A stretch of 20,273 nt of DNA from a virus: positions 1-20,273 of IMG/VR virus record IMGVR_UViG_3300008996_001252. One strand, 5' to 3'. The notes beneath the pieces are model-generated. The model had not been told where the DNA came from, did no database searches, and saw nothing but the letters and a program-made list of their open reading frames with translations. Both the position numbers and the translations under genes were made by a program. Shown one piece after another: positions 7,205-15,406 of the stretch (position 1 is the first letter of the stretch; each line of letters starts with the position of its first letter).

Positions 7205-7810
7205 TCAAGTATTTTCGATATCTTTATCTAACTTAGGTGAGCCTGTCTTTACAGGTTCTTCTGGATCTTCTAAACCTTTCCACAACCCCGGCATAGCTGG
7301 ACCTTTGAAATCTGGTTTGTGCATCGCTCCAAAGCTTTCTTGAATATCGTGTTCGTATTCTAAAGTAACATCAAGCCTTGGAAAGCTTTCATCTGCAATT
7401 TCTGCTTTGGTTGCTGGACGAACATCGTCAAGATTGCATATCATCCATTGCCCATCTGGACCATGGCAAAGAACGCCGTTATTACGGAAAGCCAACATAA
7501 GCTTTCTTTTCTCTTCTGGGGGTATGTCGAGTTTTTCTATTTCGAAATCTTTTGGTTCATAGTCGTTATATGCTACGTGAGGCATTTCTTGAAGAGCCAA
7601 AGCTTTTGGATCATGCAAAGCCGGAGAGCCGGTGGTGACTTTTCCTTTACGACGTTTCTTTACCTTTTGACCCGGTTTCATTCCAAGAGGAAGTTGCATA
7701 CCGCCACTGATTTGACCAGAAGGAGCCAAAGAAGCTCCTCCTGCACTTATAGCCATCGCTTCTTCTAGCTCTTCTTCTTCAAACAAAAAATCTTTTAGTT
7801 TGTTTCTCAT
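7205..7810 (-). CDS. unknown protein with acidic leader-like N-terminus
   Basis: A 201-residue protein lying alone on the minus strand between plus-strand genes. The start MRNKLKDFLFEEEELEEA resembles the neighbouring leaders, with L-F-E and L-E-E/A sites, but it is more acidic. A Gly/Ser/Pro-rich, low-complexity part with a basic KKRRKGK run follows (to about residue 60). A likely folded stretch near 90-130 includes PPEEKRKLMLAF and DGQWMICNLDDVRP. The C-terminal 50 residues are Pro- and acid-rich. No family is recognised. The base pattern before the ATG (GGAG one base away) is not a normal ribosome site, so the start is less sure than the frame. A virion or core role is inference from the leader and position. 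Confidence 0.6.
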   Translation of the reverse strand: MRNKLKDFLFEEEELEEAMAISAGGASLAPSGQISGGMQLPLGMKPGQKVKKRRKGKVTTGSPALHDPKALALQEMPHVAYNDYEPKDFEIEKLDIPPEEKRKLMLAFRNNGVLCHGPDGQWMICNLDDVRPATKAEIADESFPRLDVTLEYEHDIQESFGAMHKPDFKGPAMPGLWKGLEDPEEPVKTGSPKLDKDIENT

Positions 7811-7849
7811 ACTCCATAACTACTTATCGATGCATTAAAAGGTGATATT

Positions 7850-9253
7850 ATGAGAGACAAAAGTTATCGTCGGTTCTTGTTCAAAGAAGCAACACAAGCT
7901 TCTGGAGAAAATATCTTTGCAAACGCTGAAGTTATGACACCCGCAGAGTTCGTTCAAAACTACGGGAAAGAAGAAGAATCACAAGAAATGACAAACGAAC
8001 AAAAGCTTGTCAGCCTTTATGAGATTCTTTTCGAAGCAAAGAAAGGTTATCAAAAACGTTTTGCGAAACCGCCACAAACAGTTCTGACTCCCGGTGGAGA
8101 TATCAAAGGTGTCGAAGTAGATCCAGAAAGACTAAGCGGTGTTCTTGCAGCTCGTGCTGGTAAAGGAAAACTTCCGCAAGATATTCCATACATTCACCCT
8201 GGTACTGCTTCATCAACCTTGGTGCCGCCATCATCTTTAACAAAAAAGAAAACCGAAGAACAACCAGCATCTCCGGATGAAATTGTTGTTGTAGACGAAC
8301 ATAACAAACCCATCGATTTGCGGATTCTTGCTCGTAGTCTAACAGACTACAGCAATCCAAAATTCGAACTTCTAAAACAAAACGAAAAAATGAAGAAGAG
8401 TTCAACTGGAGAATACGAAGCCTTTTATAACATTGGGATACCAGCTATCATGGGTATGGTCTTTGATGAAAAAGACAATAAATTCAAGATCATCAACACC
8501 TGTCCATCGGCAGGATCATGTATGCATGTATGTTATGCTACCAAGGGTGGCTATGTCCAATACCAAGCTGTTTCAGAAAAACAAAACCTTACATTAAACC
8601 TTCTTTATAATCACCCAGATCAATATGTTGATAAGGCTGTTGATGAAATCGTTGAGGTTGTAAAAAAACATGCTGGCCCATCGAAAGATCTACCAAAAGG
8701 CATCAAAACAGTTATTCGCTGGCACGACTCTGGGGATTTTTTCTCTGAAGATTATCTTCGACTAACACTACACATCATCGAACGTGTAAGATCTTCACTC
8801 CCATCTTTTTACCATGATTTTGTTCAATTTTACGCTTATACAAAACGTGCCAAAATGGTGGAGCCATTTCAAGGCAAAGGTCTACTTCTCCGCAAATCTA
8901 TTGGAGCAAAACCGGAGGAAGAACGTGAGATTCACCCAGACAAAGATCTGTTCTCTCAAATCGTTCCCAAGTCTGTAAAAGATGACATGATGAAACAAGG
9001 TGTAATCGAAAAAACTGAAGACAAATGGATTGTCAATCCCGGCAAGGACGACGTTTTAAAGAAAGCCATCAAAGCTAGCTCGGAAGTAAAATTCAAAAAC
9101 TCCTACCCGATGCTTACAATGGCCGAATACGAAGATATCGAAGATACACTCAAAGGAACCGACAAAAAAGTCAACGTCGTCATTCTTCCCGGCGAAAATG
9201 ATCGTCCAGCTAAAGATCCAAACGTTGCCGGTGTTTATCTAATGTTCCATTGA
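7850..9253 (+). CDS. GP88-family protein with duplicated leader-like N-terminus
   Basis: A 467-residue protein. From about residue 185 to the end it matches the phage GP88 (gene product 88) family: NTCPSAGSCMHVCYATKGGY, then VIRWHDSGDFFSEDYLRL, FVQFYAYTKR, and a terminal GVYLMFH. The clustered Cys residues (C-x5-C-x3-C) suggest metal binding, but they are not the radical-SAM CxxxCxxC motif. The biochemical role of GP88 is unknown. The first 65 residues hold two leader-like segments: MRDKSYRRFLFKEA at the start and VSLYEILFEAKK near 53-64. An internal Met47 (position 7988) could be a second start. A Shine-Dalgarno site (AAAGGTG) precedes the ATG at 7850. The middle (about 65-145) is low in hydrophobic residues and probably disordered. 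Confidence 0.75.
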   Translation: MRDKSYRRFLFKEATQASGENIFANAEVMTPAEFVQNYGKEEESQEMTNEQKLVSLYEILFEAKKGYQKRFAKPPQTVLTPGGDIKGVEVDPERLSGVLAARAGKGKLPQDIPYIHPGTASSTLVPPSSLTKKKTEEQPASPDEIVVVDEHNKPIDLRILARSLTDYSNPKFELLKQNEKMKKSSTGEYEAFYNIGIPAIMGMVFDEKDNKFKIINTCPSAGSCMHVCYATKGGYVQYQAVSEKQNLTLNLLYNHPDQYVDKAVDEIVEVVKKHAGPSKDLPKGIKTVIRWHDSGDFFSEDYLRLTLHIIERVRSSLPSFYHDFVQFYAYTKRAKMVEPFQGKGLLLRKSIGAKPEEEREIHPDKDLFSQIVPKSVKDDMMKQGVIEKTEDKWIVNPGKDDVLKKAIKASSEVKFKNSYPMLTMAEYEDIEDTLKGTDKKVNVVILPGENDRPAKDPNVAGVYLMFH

Positions 9254-9265
9254 CCGGTCACTACG

Positions 9266-9676
9266 ATGAAACAAAAGCTAAAAACAATCATTAAACGTAT
9301 CATCGCTGAAGAACTTCAAAATGAAGGCAAAGGATATCTTAGAGGCGCTGCACTTGCTGGTTTGCTGGCTCTAGGCGCAGGCAAAATGGCTGGTGGCGCA
9401 AAACCTGACTCAACAACTCAAACACAACAAATTGATACCGTAAATTCTCTTGCAGAATTCGCTGTGAATAATCTTGGTAATGACATCGATGGAATGAGTC
9501 AAGAAGAAATGCTTGTTGGCAACAAGCTTGAAGATATCAAAAATTTTCAGGGAAATGACGAAAGTTTATTTGAGGAGCTCAGAGTTTTAGCCGTTAGACT
9601 TCAACGAGCTCATATCGATTCTGCAAACGCAGATGAATATCTAGAAAGATATTTTAAACTAAAAACAAGAAGATAA
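9266..9676 (+). CDS. small protein with hydrophobic Gly/Ala segment
   Basis: A 136-residue protein. The N-terminus MKQKLKTIIKRIIAEEL is basic and amphipathic and contains I-A-E/E, which loosely fits the prohead-protease rule. A Gly/Ala/Leu-rich hydrophobic stretch follows near residues 24-42, long enough to touch or span a membrane weakly. The remainder is acidic and helical. No family is recognised. It follows the GP88 gene by 12 bases and is likely co-transcribed, although there is no clear Shine-Dalgarno site. It ends directly against the convergent nrdA stop with no spacer. Confidence 0.6.
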   Translation: MKQKLKTIIKRIIAEELQNEGKGYLRGAALAGLLALGAGKMAGGAKPDSTTQTQQIDTVNSLAEFAVNNLGNDIDGMSQEEMLVGNKLEDIKNFQGNDESLFEELRVLAVRLQRAHIDSANADEYLERYFKLKTRR

Positions 9677-11398
9677 TCACCCTTCACAAGCCTTACACTC
9701 TGTACTTTCTCGCTTATATTCTCTACTTCCACTATCACCTCTAATAACCGAACTTGTACGTAGATAATACAACGAGTTCAATCCTTCTTCGTATGCCATC
9801 ATGTGAACTTGATGAATATATCTTGGATCAGCATTTTCTGGAAAGAAAAGATTCAAGCTTTGACCTTGATCGATCCAACGTTGACGCTGACTTGCCAATT
9901 TGATCAAACTAAATTGATTCAACTCTCTTGCCGTCAAAAATACTTCCTTCTCTTCCACTGTCAAGAAGTCTAGATGTTGAACTGAACCATTCTCACGTTC
10001 AATGCTCTTCCATACCTCGTCTGTGTTCTTGTTCTTTTTTTCTAGAAGAGCAACAAGAGTTCTATTCTGTTGAATAATGGTTCCCTTTGCACTCTTTTGA
10101 ACGAACACGTTAGCTGCCCAAGGTTCAATACTTGGAGAAACGTTTCCAGAGATAAGTGAATTAGAAACCGTTGGTGCTAGCGCAATAAGGTGGGTATTGC
10201 GTCTTCCAGAACCAAGACACCACTCTGGTTCACCATATTCTTTTGCGAGCTCTGTAGAGGCTTTTAAAGCCTTTCTTTGAAGGCCAGAAAACATTTGAGC
10301 GTTAATTCGAAACGCATCGAATGAATCTACTGGGATCATGTGTTCTTGAAGATATGTGTGAAACCCCATAGCTCCAAGACCGACAGCTCTGCCCTTCTGT
10401 GCTGAACGTACCGCACGTTCAAATCCAGAAATCTTCGAAGCTTTGTCAATAAACTCGGTAAGAATACCATCGAGGAACCATGTAGCTAGTTCAACGGCAT
10501 CTGTATCTTTCCATTCATCCCAACGAGCAAAGTTCATCGAAGAAAGACAACAAACAAACGAATGATCATCGTCTGTGTGAAGAAAAATCTCAGTGCAAAT
10601 ATTTGAACCTTTTATGTCTAAATTGCGTTCTTTATAACAATCTGGACGATTTCGTGCAACGTTATCTGAAAAGAAAAGATAGGGCTCACCTGTTTCCATA
10701 CGAGCTTTTAGAATCTCTCCCCATTTTTCTCTTGCCTCTTTATCTCCAGCTTTTGCTCTTGCAATAAAATCATCGGTAATACAAATACCGTGATGAACAT
10801 TTAAACATTGACGATTCTGATCACCCTCTGGTCTACGCATACGAATAAACTGCCAAAAGTCACCATGATCCACAGGAAGATATGCGGCAGAAGCTCCTCT
10901 GCGAACACCACCTTGAGAGACACCAATGGTGGTAGAGTCTTGAATCTTTATAAAGGGAACAACACCTTCCGATTTACCGTTGCCACGAATAGTAGCTCCT
11001 TGTGGACGTACACCATTCCAGTGAACACCTACACCACCACCATTCTTGGTCATAGCAGCGAGCTCATGCATCGAACTCATAATACCGTCAATAGAATCCG
11101 GTACCGCAAGAGAGAAACATGAAATAGGTAGACCTCTTGTTGTGCCTGCGTTGGCTGCAACGGGAGAAGCAAGACCTAACCAGTTTTTCCACATAAGATC
11201 GAAGAATTTCTCAGCAAGTTCCATTTTGCCTAGATTGCGAGCAGAAGAATTGGAAACACGTTGCCACATTTGACGGGGAGTTTCTCCTTCTAGAAGATAC
11301 GTTCCACGAAGCATTCGATAGCTTTCTTCCGTAAGCCATTCTGGTGCATTGCTTTCTGCTTTTAGCCGTTGCAGTTCTTCTGCTGTTGACATGATCAT
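9677..11398 (-). CDS. nrdA: ribonucleoside-diphosphate reductase large subunit, class Ia, no ATP cone
   Basis: Reduces ribonucleotides to deoxyribonucleotides with NrdB. Numbering is from the ATG at 11398, giving 573 residues. Visible features are Cys94 in PISCFS, and N266-C268-E270 in SNICTEI, the active-site triad that includes the thiyl Cys. Cys283/284 lie in FVCCLSS, where the second redox Cys is expected. Also seen are the APTVSNSLISGNVSPSIEPW substrate loop, Tyr544-Tyr545 of the radical-transfer path, and a C-terminal C-x-x-C. The enzyme is much shorter than E. coli NrdA (761), mainly because it lacks the N-terminal ATP-cone, so dATP feedback through that domain is absent. Two starts are possible, 11398 and 11392; AGAAGGA lies upstream. 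The ATG at 11398 overlaps the corrected nrdB stop. Confidence 0.95.
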   Translation of the reverse strand: MIMSTAEELQRLKAESNAPEWLTEESYRMLRGTYLLEGETPRQMWQRVSNSSARNLGKMELAEKFFDLMWKNWLGLASPVAANAGTTRGLPISCFSLAVPDSIDGIMSSMHELAAMTKNGGGVGVHWNGVRPQGATIRGNGKSEGVVPFIKIQDSTTIGVSQGGVRRGASAAYLPVDHGDFWQFIRMRRPEGDQNRQCLNVHHGICITDDFIARAKAGDKEAREKWGEILKARMETGEPYLFFSDNVARNRPDCYKERNLDIKGSNICTEIFLHTDDDHSFVCCLSSMNFARWDEWKDTDAVELATWFLDGILTEFIDKASKISGFERAVRSAQKGRAVGLGAMGFHTYLQEHMIPVDSFDAFRINAQMFSGLQRKALKASTELAKEYGEPEWCLGSGRRNTHLIALAPTVSNSLISGNVSPSIEPWAANVFVQKSAKGTIIQQNRTLVALLEKKNKNTDEVWKSIERENGSVQHLDFLTVEEKEVFLTARELNQFSLIKLASQRQRWIDQGQSLNLFFPENADPRYIHQVHMMAYEEGLNSLYYLRTSSVIRGDSGSREYKRESTECKACEG

Positions 11399-12359
11399 TT
11401 TCCTTCTTCCCAAATATTCGAAAAATCAACGTGACCCTTACTGTAGCTTGTAACTTTTTGCGCAAAAAATCGGTGTGTTCAACCCCTGCGGTCATTAGAT
11501 CAAACCATGCCATACGTTTTATCGCATCTTGATCAATGTTCTTCCAGTTCCTCTTAAGCCCAAGCTCACCCAGCTTTGTGTTGGCTCGATAACGAACGAA
11601 CTGTTTAATGTCCTTGGAATCGATACCTTCTATTTTACAACCCTGAAAAACTTTGTCAATAAAATCATCTTCAAGTTCTATGGTAACTCTTGCAGCTTCG
11701 TATACACTCTTCTTTACTTCATCTGTCCACACTTCTGGGTATTCTTTGATGAATTCACGAAACAACCAACAACCCGCTTCGCTGTGCAACGATTCATCTC
11801 TAACAGACCATGAGATAATTTGCCCGACGCCCTTAAGTTTGTTCCATCTGGAGAAATTGAACAGAATAGCGAAAGACGAGAACAAAGAAACTCCTTCTGT
11901 AAAACCAGAAAAGATAGCAAGAGAGCGGGCGATATCATGTTTATCATCACCTTTCACATCTAACAAACGATCGATTTTTGCTTTAGCTGTTGGTTCTTGA
12001 AGAAACGCATCATATTCAGTTAAACCAAGTGAATCGTTGAGATAAGCATAACCGATTGTATGAACAGTTTCCATGTTTCCAAAGGCTGTTCCCATCATAA
12101 CAATTTCTGGATGAGGGAACCACTTTGCAATCTTTGTTGTCCAATAATCATTTACAACTAGTTCCGTTTGAATGAAACCTTTCAGCACTCCGCCAACGAC
12201 CTGTTTTTCATCTGGTGTTAGATGTTCCGCCCAATCCTGAATATCCGAAGCCATTTGAACTTCTGATGGAAGCCAATGGGCTTGCTGTTGTTTAAGCCAA
12301 TAGTCGTGAGCTTTATCATACAAAAACGGTTTATAAGTTATACGTCCATCTAACAACAT
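11395..12359 (-). CDS. nrdB: ribonucleoside-diphosphate reductase small subunit, frameshifted near its 3' end
   Basis: Supplies the tyrosyl radical to NrdA. Class I ligands are all visible: Glu66, Glu97, His100, Glu155, Glu189 and His192, with radical Tyr104 four residues after His100. In frame 0 the protein loses normal sequence after Asp297 and runs on to 11211, deep inside nrdA, with a basic tail unlike this family. A -1 shift in the T6 run (complement of 11464-11469, slippery T TTT TTG) gives a 24-residue end, FFAQKVTSYSKGHVDFSNIW then EEGK. Its stop TGA overlaps the nrdA ATG, for 321 residues in total. R2 C-termini bind R1, so the end matters. Causes could be a read error, programmed slippage or a real mutation. 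SD: ATAGGAT. Confidence 0.9.
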
Positions 12360-12375
12360 GTTGTAATCCTATCTT

Positions 12376-13818
12376 TCAGTGGTTACCTGCATTCAGCTTT
12401 GTTAGCTGAAATTTTTCCTTGCTCTTTTTGATAGCGTCCTTGAAACGGCTTACAGTATCATCCTGTATACGTTCCCTTTCAGTTTCCATCTCAAACTGTA
12501 GACCTTCAACTTCATCGCTACTAAGTACACGAAGTTTGCTTCTTGCTGTATCAACATGAACCTTGTACTGCAATCCATCGATGCCAAATCGGTTCTTGGC
12601 TATGAACAATGTACCAAGTCCAGTAGCCTTTTGTGTGCTCAGACGTTGAAGACCGATAACAAAATCTGCCTCTGCTGCTTGACCATACGATTCAGCTAGG
12701 TTTGTAAGATCTACAATATCGCTCTTTGCACCGTCCTTGTTTGATTGCAAAGCTGTCCAAACAGGACAATCAAGCTCCTTGGCCATCTTACGAATCTCTT
12801 GGATGACATATTGCATCTCAAGACGTGGAAGATCATAGCGTTCAGTTGATCGAATAATCCCAGCATAATCAATCAAAACAAGATCTGGTTTAACTCCTTT
12901 GTAACTCATCTTATCGATGTGTGCTTTGATGGTGTTGCAAGTAATAGATCGTGCTGGATATTCTTTAATGATCAGTCTACCCAGATGCTCTTTGTTAGCT
13001 TCAAAATAGTTTTTAATCAGATCCTTGGCATCGATGCAATCGCTACTGTTGATTTCTGTCAGGTGCGAGTCATAACGAATACCAACGTAGCGTTCATTGA
13101 GTTCCATTGTGTAGTGATAAACATTCTTACCTTTGAGCAAAGCTTGAGCTCCAAAGTGTGTGAGAAGGTGAGATTTACCTACGCCGGATGGGGCACAAAC
13201 AATACCAATTTCTCCTGCTCCAAGTCCACCAGCCATTACCTTTTTTTCATCCAACTCAGCAATACCGGTAGCGATCGGGTGACGGAACGTTACTGAGTAA
13301 CGTGCATCGATATCATTGTTGTAATCATGACCGGGAGAAGATGCCATGCCAGCAGCAATTGCTGTTTTCATGATATCTACAACGGTTTCATACTTGTCGG
13401 TCAGAATGATATCAACTGATTCAGACAAAGCTTTCTTAAGCAATTGTTGCCGACAGAAGGTAAATGCTTTTTCTTTTACCCAAGGCAGATCATTCATTTC
13501 CTCGCTACGAATAACCTTTTGAAGAAAACCGTGACATTGCTCACGTAGAACAAGATCGGAATTGCTGCTTAGTTCATCTTTGATAATGGTGATAAGAAGT
13601 TCCATTGTGGGAAACTCTTTGTATGCTTGATAGTAGTTGATGAACTTATTGGCAATAAGTTTGAGATAAACAGGCTCAAGACATTCATCGACAGAAAATA
13701 CTTCGATGAACTGAGTTGCCCAATTGCGATCTGTAAGAAGTGCTTGAAGAACTTTTTCTTGAAAGCTTTTGCCAAGATTACCAAAACCTGATGTACCATT
13801 TGTTTTTGCTGAAGACAT
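12376..13818 (-). CDS. replicative DNA helicase, DnaB / T4 gp41 type
   Basis: A 480-residue RecA-fold helicase that would unwind the replication fork as a hexamer. Size matches T4 gp41 (475). An N-terminal helical part (about 1-150) precedes the motor. Walker A is APSGVGKS at 209-216 and Walker B is PDLVLIDYAG at 311-320. A TALQSNKDG stretch follows near 365, where DnaB-type enzymes have their Gln/Asn motif, and GQAAEADFVIGLQRL comes later. GGLGAGEIGIV before Walker A is typical of the family. A GGAGC site lies about 9 bases before the ATG, and a promoter precedes it. It is the first gene of the helicase-nrdB-nrdA unit, with 16 bases to nrdB. The C-terminus is charged, with no added domain. 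Confidence 0.92.
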   Translation of the reverse strand: MSSAKTNGTSGFGNLGKSFQEKVLQALLTDRNWATQFIEVFSVDECLEPVYLKLIANKFINYYQAYKEFPTMELLITIIKDELSSNSDLVLREQCHGFLQKVIRSEEMNDLPWVKEKAFTFCRQQLLKKALSESVDIILTDKYETVVDIMKTAIAAGMASSPGHDYNNDIDARYSVTFRHPIATGIAELDEKKVMAGGLGAGEIGIVCAPSGVGKSHLLTHFGAQALLKGKNVYHYTMELNERYVGIRYDSHLTEINSSDCIDAKDLIKNYFEANKEHLGRLIIKEYPARSITCNTIKAHIDKMSYKGVKPDLVLIDYAGIIRSTERYDLPRLEMQYVIQEIRKMAKELDCPVWTALQSNKDGAKSDIVDLTNLAESYGQAAEADFVIGLQRLSTQKATGLGTLFIAKNRFGIDGLQYKVHVDTARSKLRVLSSDEVEGLQFEMETERERIQDDTVSRFKDAIKKSKEKFQLTKLNAGNH

Positions 13819-13859
13819 ATTCTTGTTGCTCCGTTTGGGATGAAAGATAGCCTAGAACT

Positions 13860-13888
13860 AGTATAGTTGCTTAAAAAGCGAAACTAAA
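13860..13888 (-). promoter_or_regulatory. sigma70-like promoter for helicase-nrdB-nrdA
   Basis: On the minus strand the -35 is TTTAGT (13883-13888) and the -10 is TATACT (13860-13865), with 17 bases between. The -35 is weak (3 of 6) but nearly identical to the one before the MoxR gene. The predicted start gives a leader of about 35 bases. The 13819-13948 region holds no gene; it also has a weak inverted repeat near 13930-13945 (CAAC..GTTG) without a T run. Confidence 0.5.
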
Positions 13889-13948
13889 GTCGGACACCAC
13901 GTTTGGGAAGTAGAGTTAACTATCACCCAACTTGAAGGTTGCCCAACA

Positions 13949-14941
13949 TTACCTAATCAATGTTTTTGCCACAGAAAACGTAAAATCTAAATCATTTGTA
14001 AGCGGAATGTCGGCACCAGTAAACGTTTTTATATAACCCAACTTATCAGCAACAGGTTGAAAATTTTCAACCTTATAATCAATCTTGCTAATCTGGGATG
14101 CTGCCAAGCAAGATGTATCCAAATACATCAATCTCCAATTCCTGTCAACCATGCTGGCATGACCAACAATGTCACCAAAACATTTTGGAGGTTTTTTACT
14201 GTTTTTCAGTTCGTTGTTTGCAGTTTCTAGAAGCCAAGTTTGATCTAGATCCACATCAGTCCTTGAAAAATCTTTAAACCGGCTTGCAAGCGTTTTAAAC
14301 CCAATGCCGGGTACACCCTCGATGTTATCGCTTACATCACCAATAACAGATCGAGCCAGTGTTATGTTTCGTGCAGATATCCCAAAATTCTTTAACACAT
14401 ATTCAGAATCAATCAAGATTTTTCTTGCTGGATCGAAAATCCTTACCGTCGAATCTTCCAAAAGCTGATAAAAATCTTTATCGCTGGATACCACAATCTT
14501 TGTGCTAGCTTCGGTTTGAAGCTTACGCTTTACAAGATATGCGATGATATCATCTGCTTCTGTATCTTGCACATAAAGTTGACATATTGGCAAAAACCCC
14601 AAAGCTTTGCTTAACAACTGCAATTGATAAGCTTTGTTTTTCATATTGCTGTTCGGGTTATATTTGCCATCGTTTCGATACACTTCTTGCAAGCCTTTGT
14701 TTGCCGCACGATTAGCTTTATAATCCGCATAAATGTGTTTGCGCCTTGGTGATGCACCACCCTGCTCCCAAACAACAAACACACGATCCGGATGTAGCTG
14801 CGAAACAAGCTTGCCAAGCCCACGAATAAATCCAACAACCCCACCAACTAAATCTCCCCCAGCCGTTACAGCCTCATTAACCATAAAACTTCGAGTGAAA
14901 TAGTTTAAACCATCGATCACTAATATAGGCTTCGAAATCAT
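13949..14941 (-). CDS. FEN-type 5'-3' exonuclease / RNase H-like flap nuclease
   Basis: A 330-residue nuclease of the family that includes T4 RNase H, T5 D15 and the DNA polymerase I 5' nuclease domain. Such enzymes remove RNA primers and 5' flaps. Metal-binding acids are visible: Asp10 in VIDGLN, Glu128-Asp130-Asp131 in TEADD, Asp154 and Asp156 in SSDKDF, and Asp202 and Asp205 in GDVSDN. The helix-hairpin-helix GVPGIGFKT (209-217) binds duplex DNA. Arg and Lys residues near 66-78 fit the helical arch. Its start overlaps the upstream gene's stop by 4 bases (ATGA). The C-terminal 80 residues are weakly conserved. Which of the T4 or T5 enzymes it is closest to cannot be told by eye. Confidence 0.9.
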   Translation of the reverse strand: MISKPILVIDGLNYFTRSFMVNEAVTAGGDLVGGVVGFIRGLGKLVSQLHPDRVFVVWEQGGASPRRKHIYADYKANRAANKGLQEVYRNDGKYNPNSNMKNKAYQLQLLSKALGFLPICQLYVQDTEADDIIAYLVKRKLQTEASTKIVVSSDKDFYQLLEDSTVRIFDPARKILIDSEYVLKNFGISARNITLARSVIGDVSDNIEGVPGIGFKTLASRFKDFSRTDVDLDQTWLLETANNELKNSKKPPKCFGDIVGHASMVDRNWRLMYLDTSCLAASQISKIDYKVENFQPVADKLGYIKTFTGADIPLTNDLDFTFSVAKTLIR

Positions 14942-15405
14942 ACAAGCTCCATGTTATGGCATAAGTCCGAACATACCGATAACGCAAGATATCCCACTTT
15001 GCCAGAAGTGTGCAAAATCTTAGTATACAACATGATATAGTTTCCTTCATGTGTCGTATACAAAGCAAACTCGTTCAAATGAACACCGATAGGATCGTTG
15101 TAATTAAATTCTATCCATTCAACGTGCGAAAATGCTTCCTCCTGATCTTCATGTTTAAGCGTTTCTAAGAATTTTGGGGTTTTTATCAGCTCCGTTGCTG
15201 CTAGTCCAGTAAGCGTTGGTTGTGAAGATACGCATAAAAACAAAGGAGTTCTGATCTGATCCATACCATCTGCCATCGCACCTCGCCAACCTTCTATATT
15301 AAGGTGTGCCACTCTACCAAGATATCTTGGTCTTGAGTCGGCTTCTAAACTTAAGCCTTTTATAAAAGTGCCGGGTTTCAAATTAAAAAGATCTTTGGCA
15401 AACAT
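14938..15405 (-). CDS. unknown protein between dUTPase and exonuclease
   Basis: A 155-residue protein from the ATG at 15405; an ATG nine codons upstream would overlap dUTPase. CAGGAG lies 5 bases before the chosen start, which decides it. The sequence suggests mixed alpha/beta: KPGTFIKGLSLE, an LGRVAHLNIEGWRGAMADG stretch, FLCVSSQPTL, HVEWIEFNYNDP, EFALYTTHEGNYIMLYTKIL and VGYLALSV. No family is recognised. It sits in a nucleotide and replication operon, so a replication-related job is possible but not shown. Both flanking genes are closely coupled (1-base gap upstream, 4-base overlap downstream). Confidence 0.7.
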   Translation of the reverse strand: MFAKDLFNLKPGTFIKGLSLEADSRPRYLGRVAHLNIEGWRGAMADGMDQIRTPLFLCVSSQPTLTGLAATELIKTPKFLETLKHEDQEEAFSHVEWIEFNYNDPIGVHLNEFALYTTHEGNYIMLYTKILHTSGKVGYLALSVCSDLCHNMELV

Positions 15406-15406
15406 A

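Noticed and set aside
7850-9253. Radical-SAM enzyme at the GP88 gene
   Set aside because: The Cys spacing is C-x5-C-x3-C without the CxxxCxxC motif. The GP88 family is the better match.
11211-11394. Frame-0 extension of nrdB into nrdA
   Set aside because: The tail is unlike R2 proteins and fully overlaps nrdA coding. The -1 frame gives a family-like end and a normal stop/start overlap.
13930-13945. Terminator between helicase and exonuclease genes
   Set aside because: There is a weak CAAC..GTTG inverted repeat, but the stem is short and no T run follows on the minus strand.
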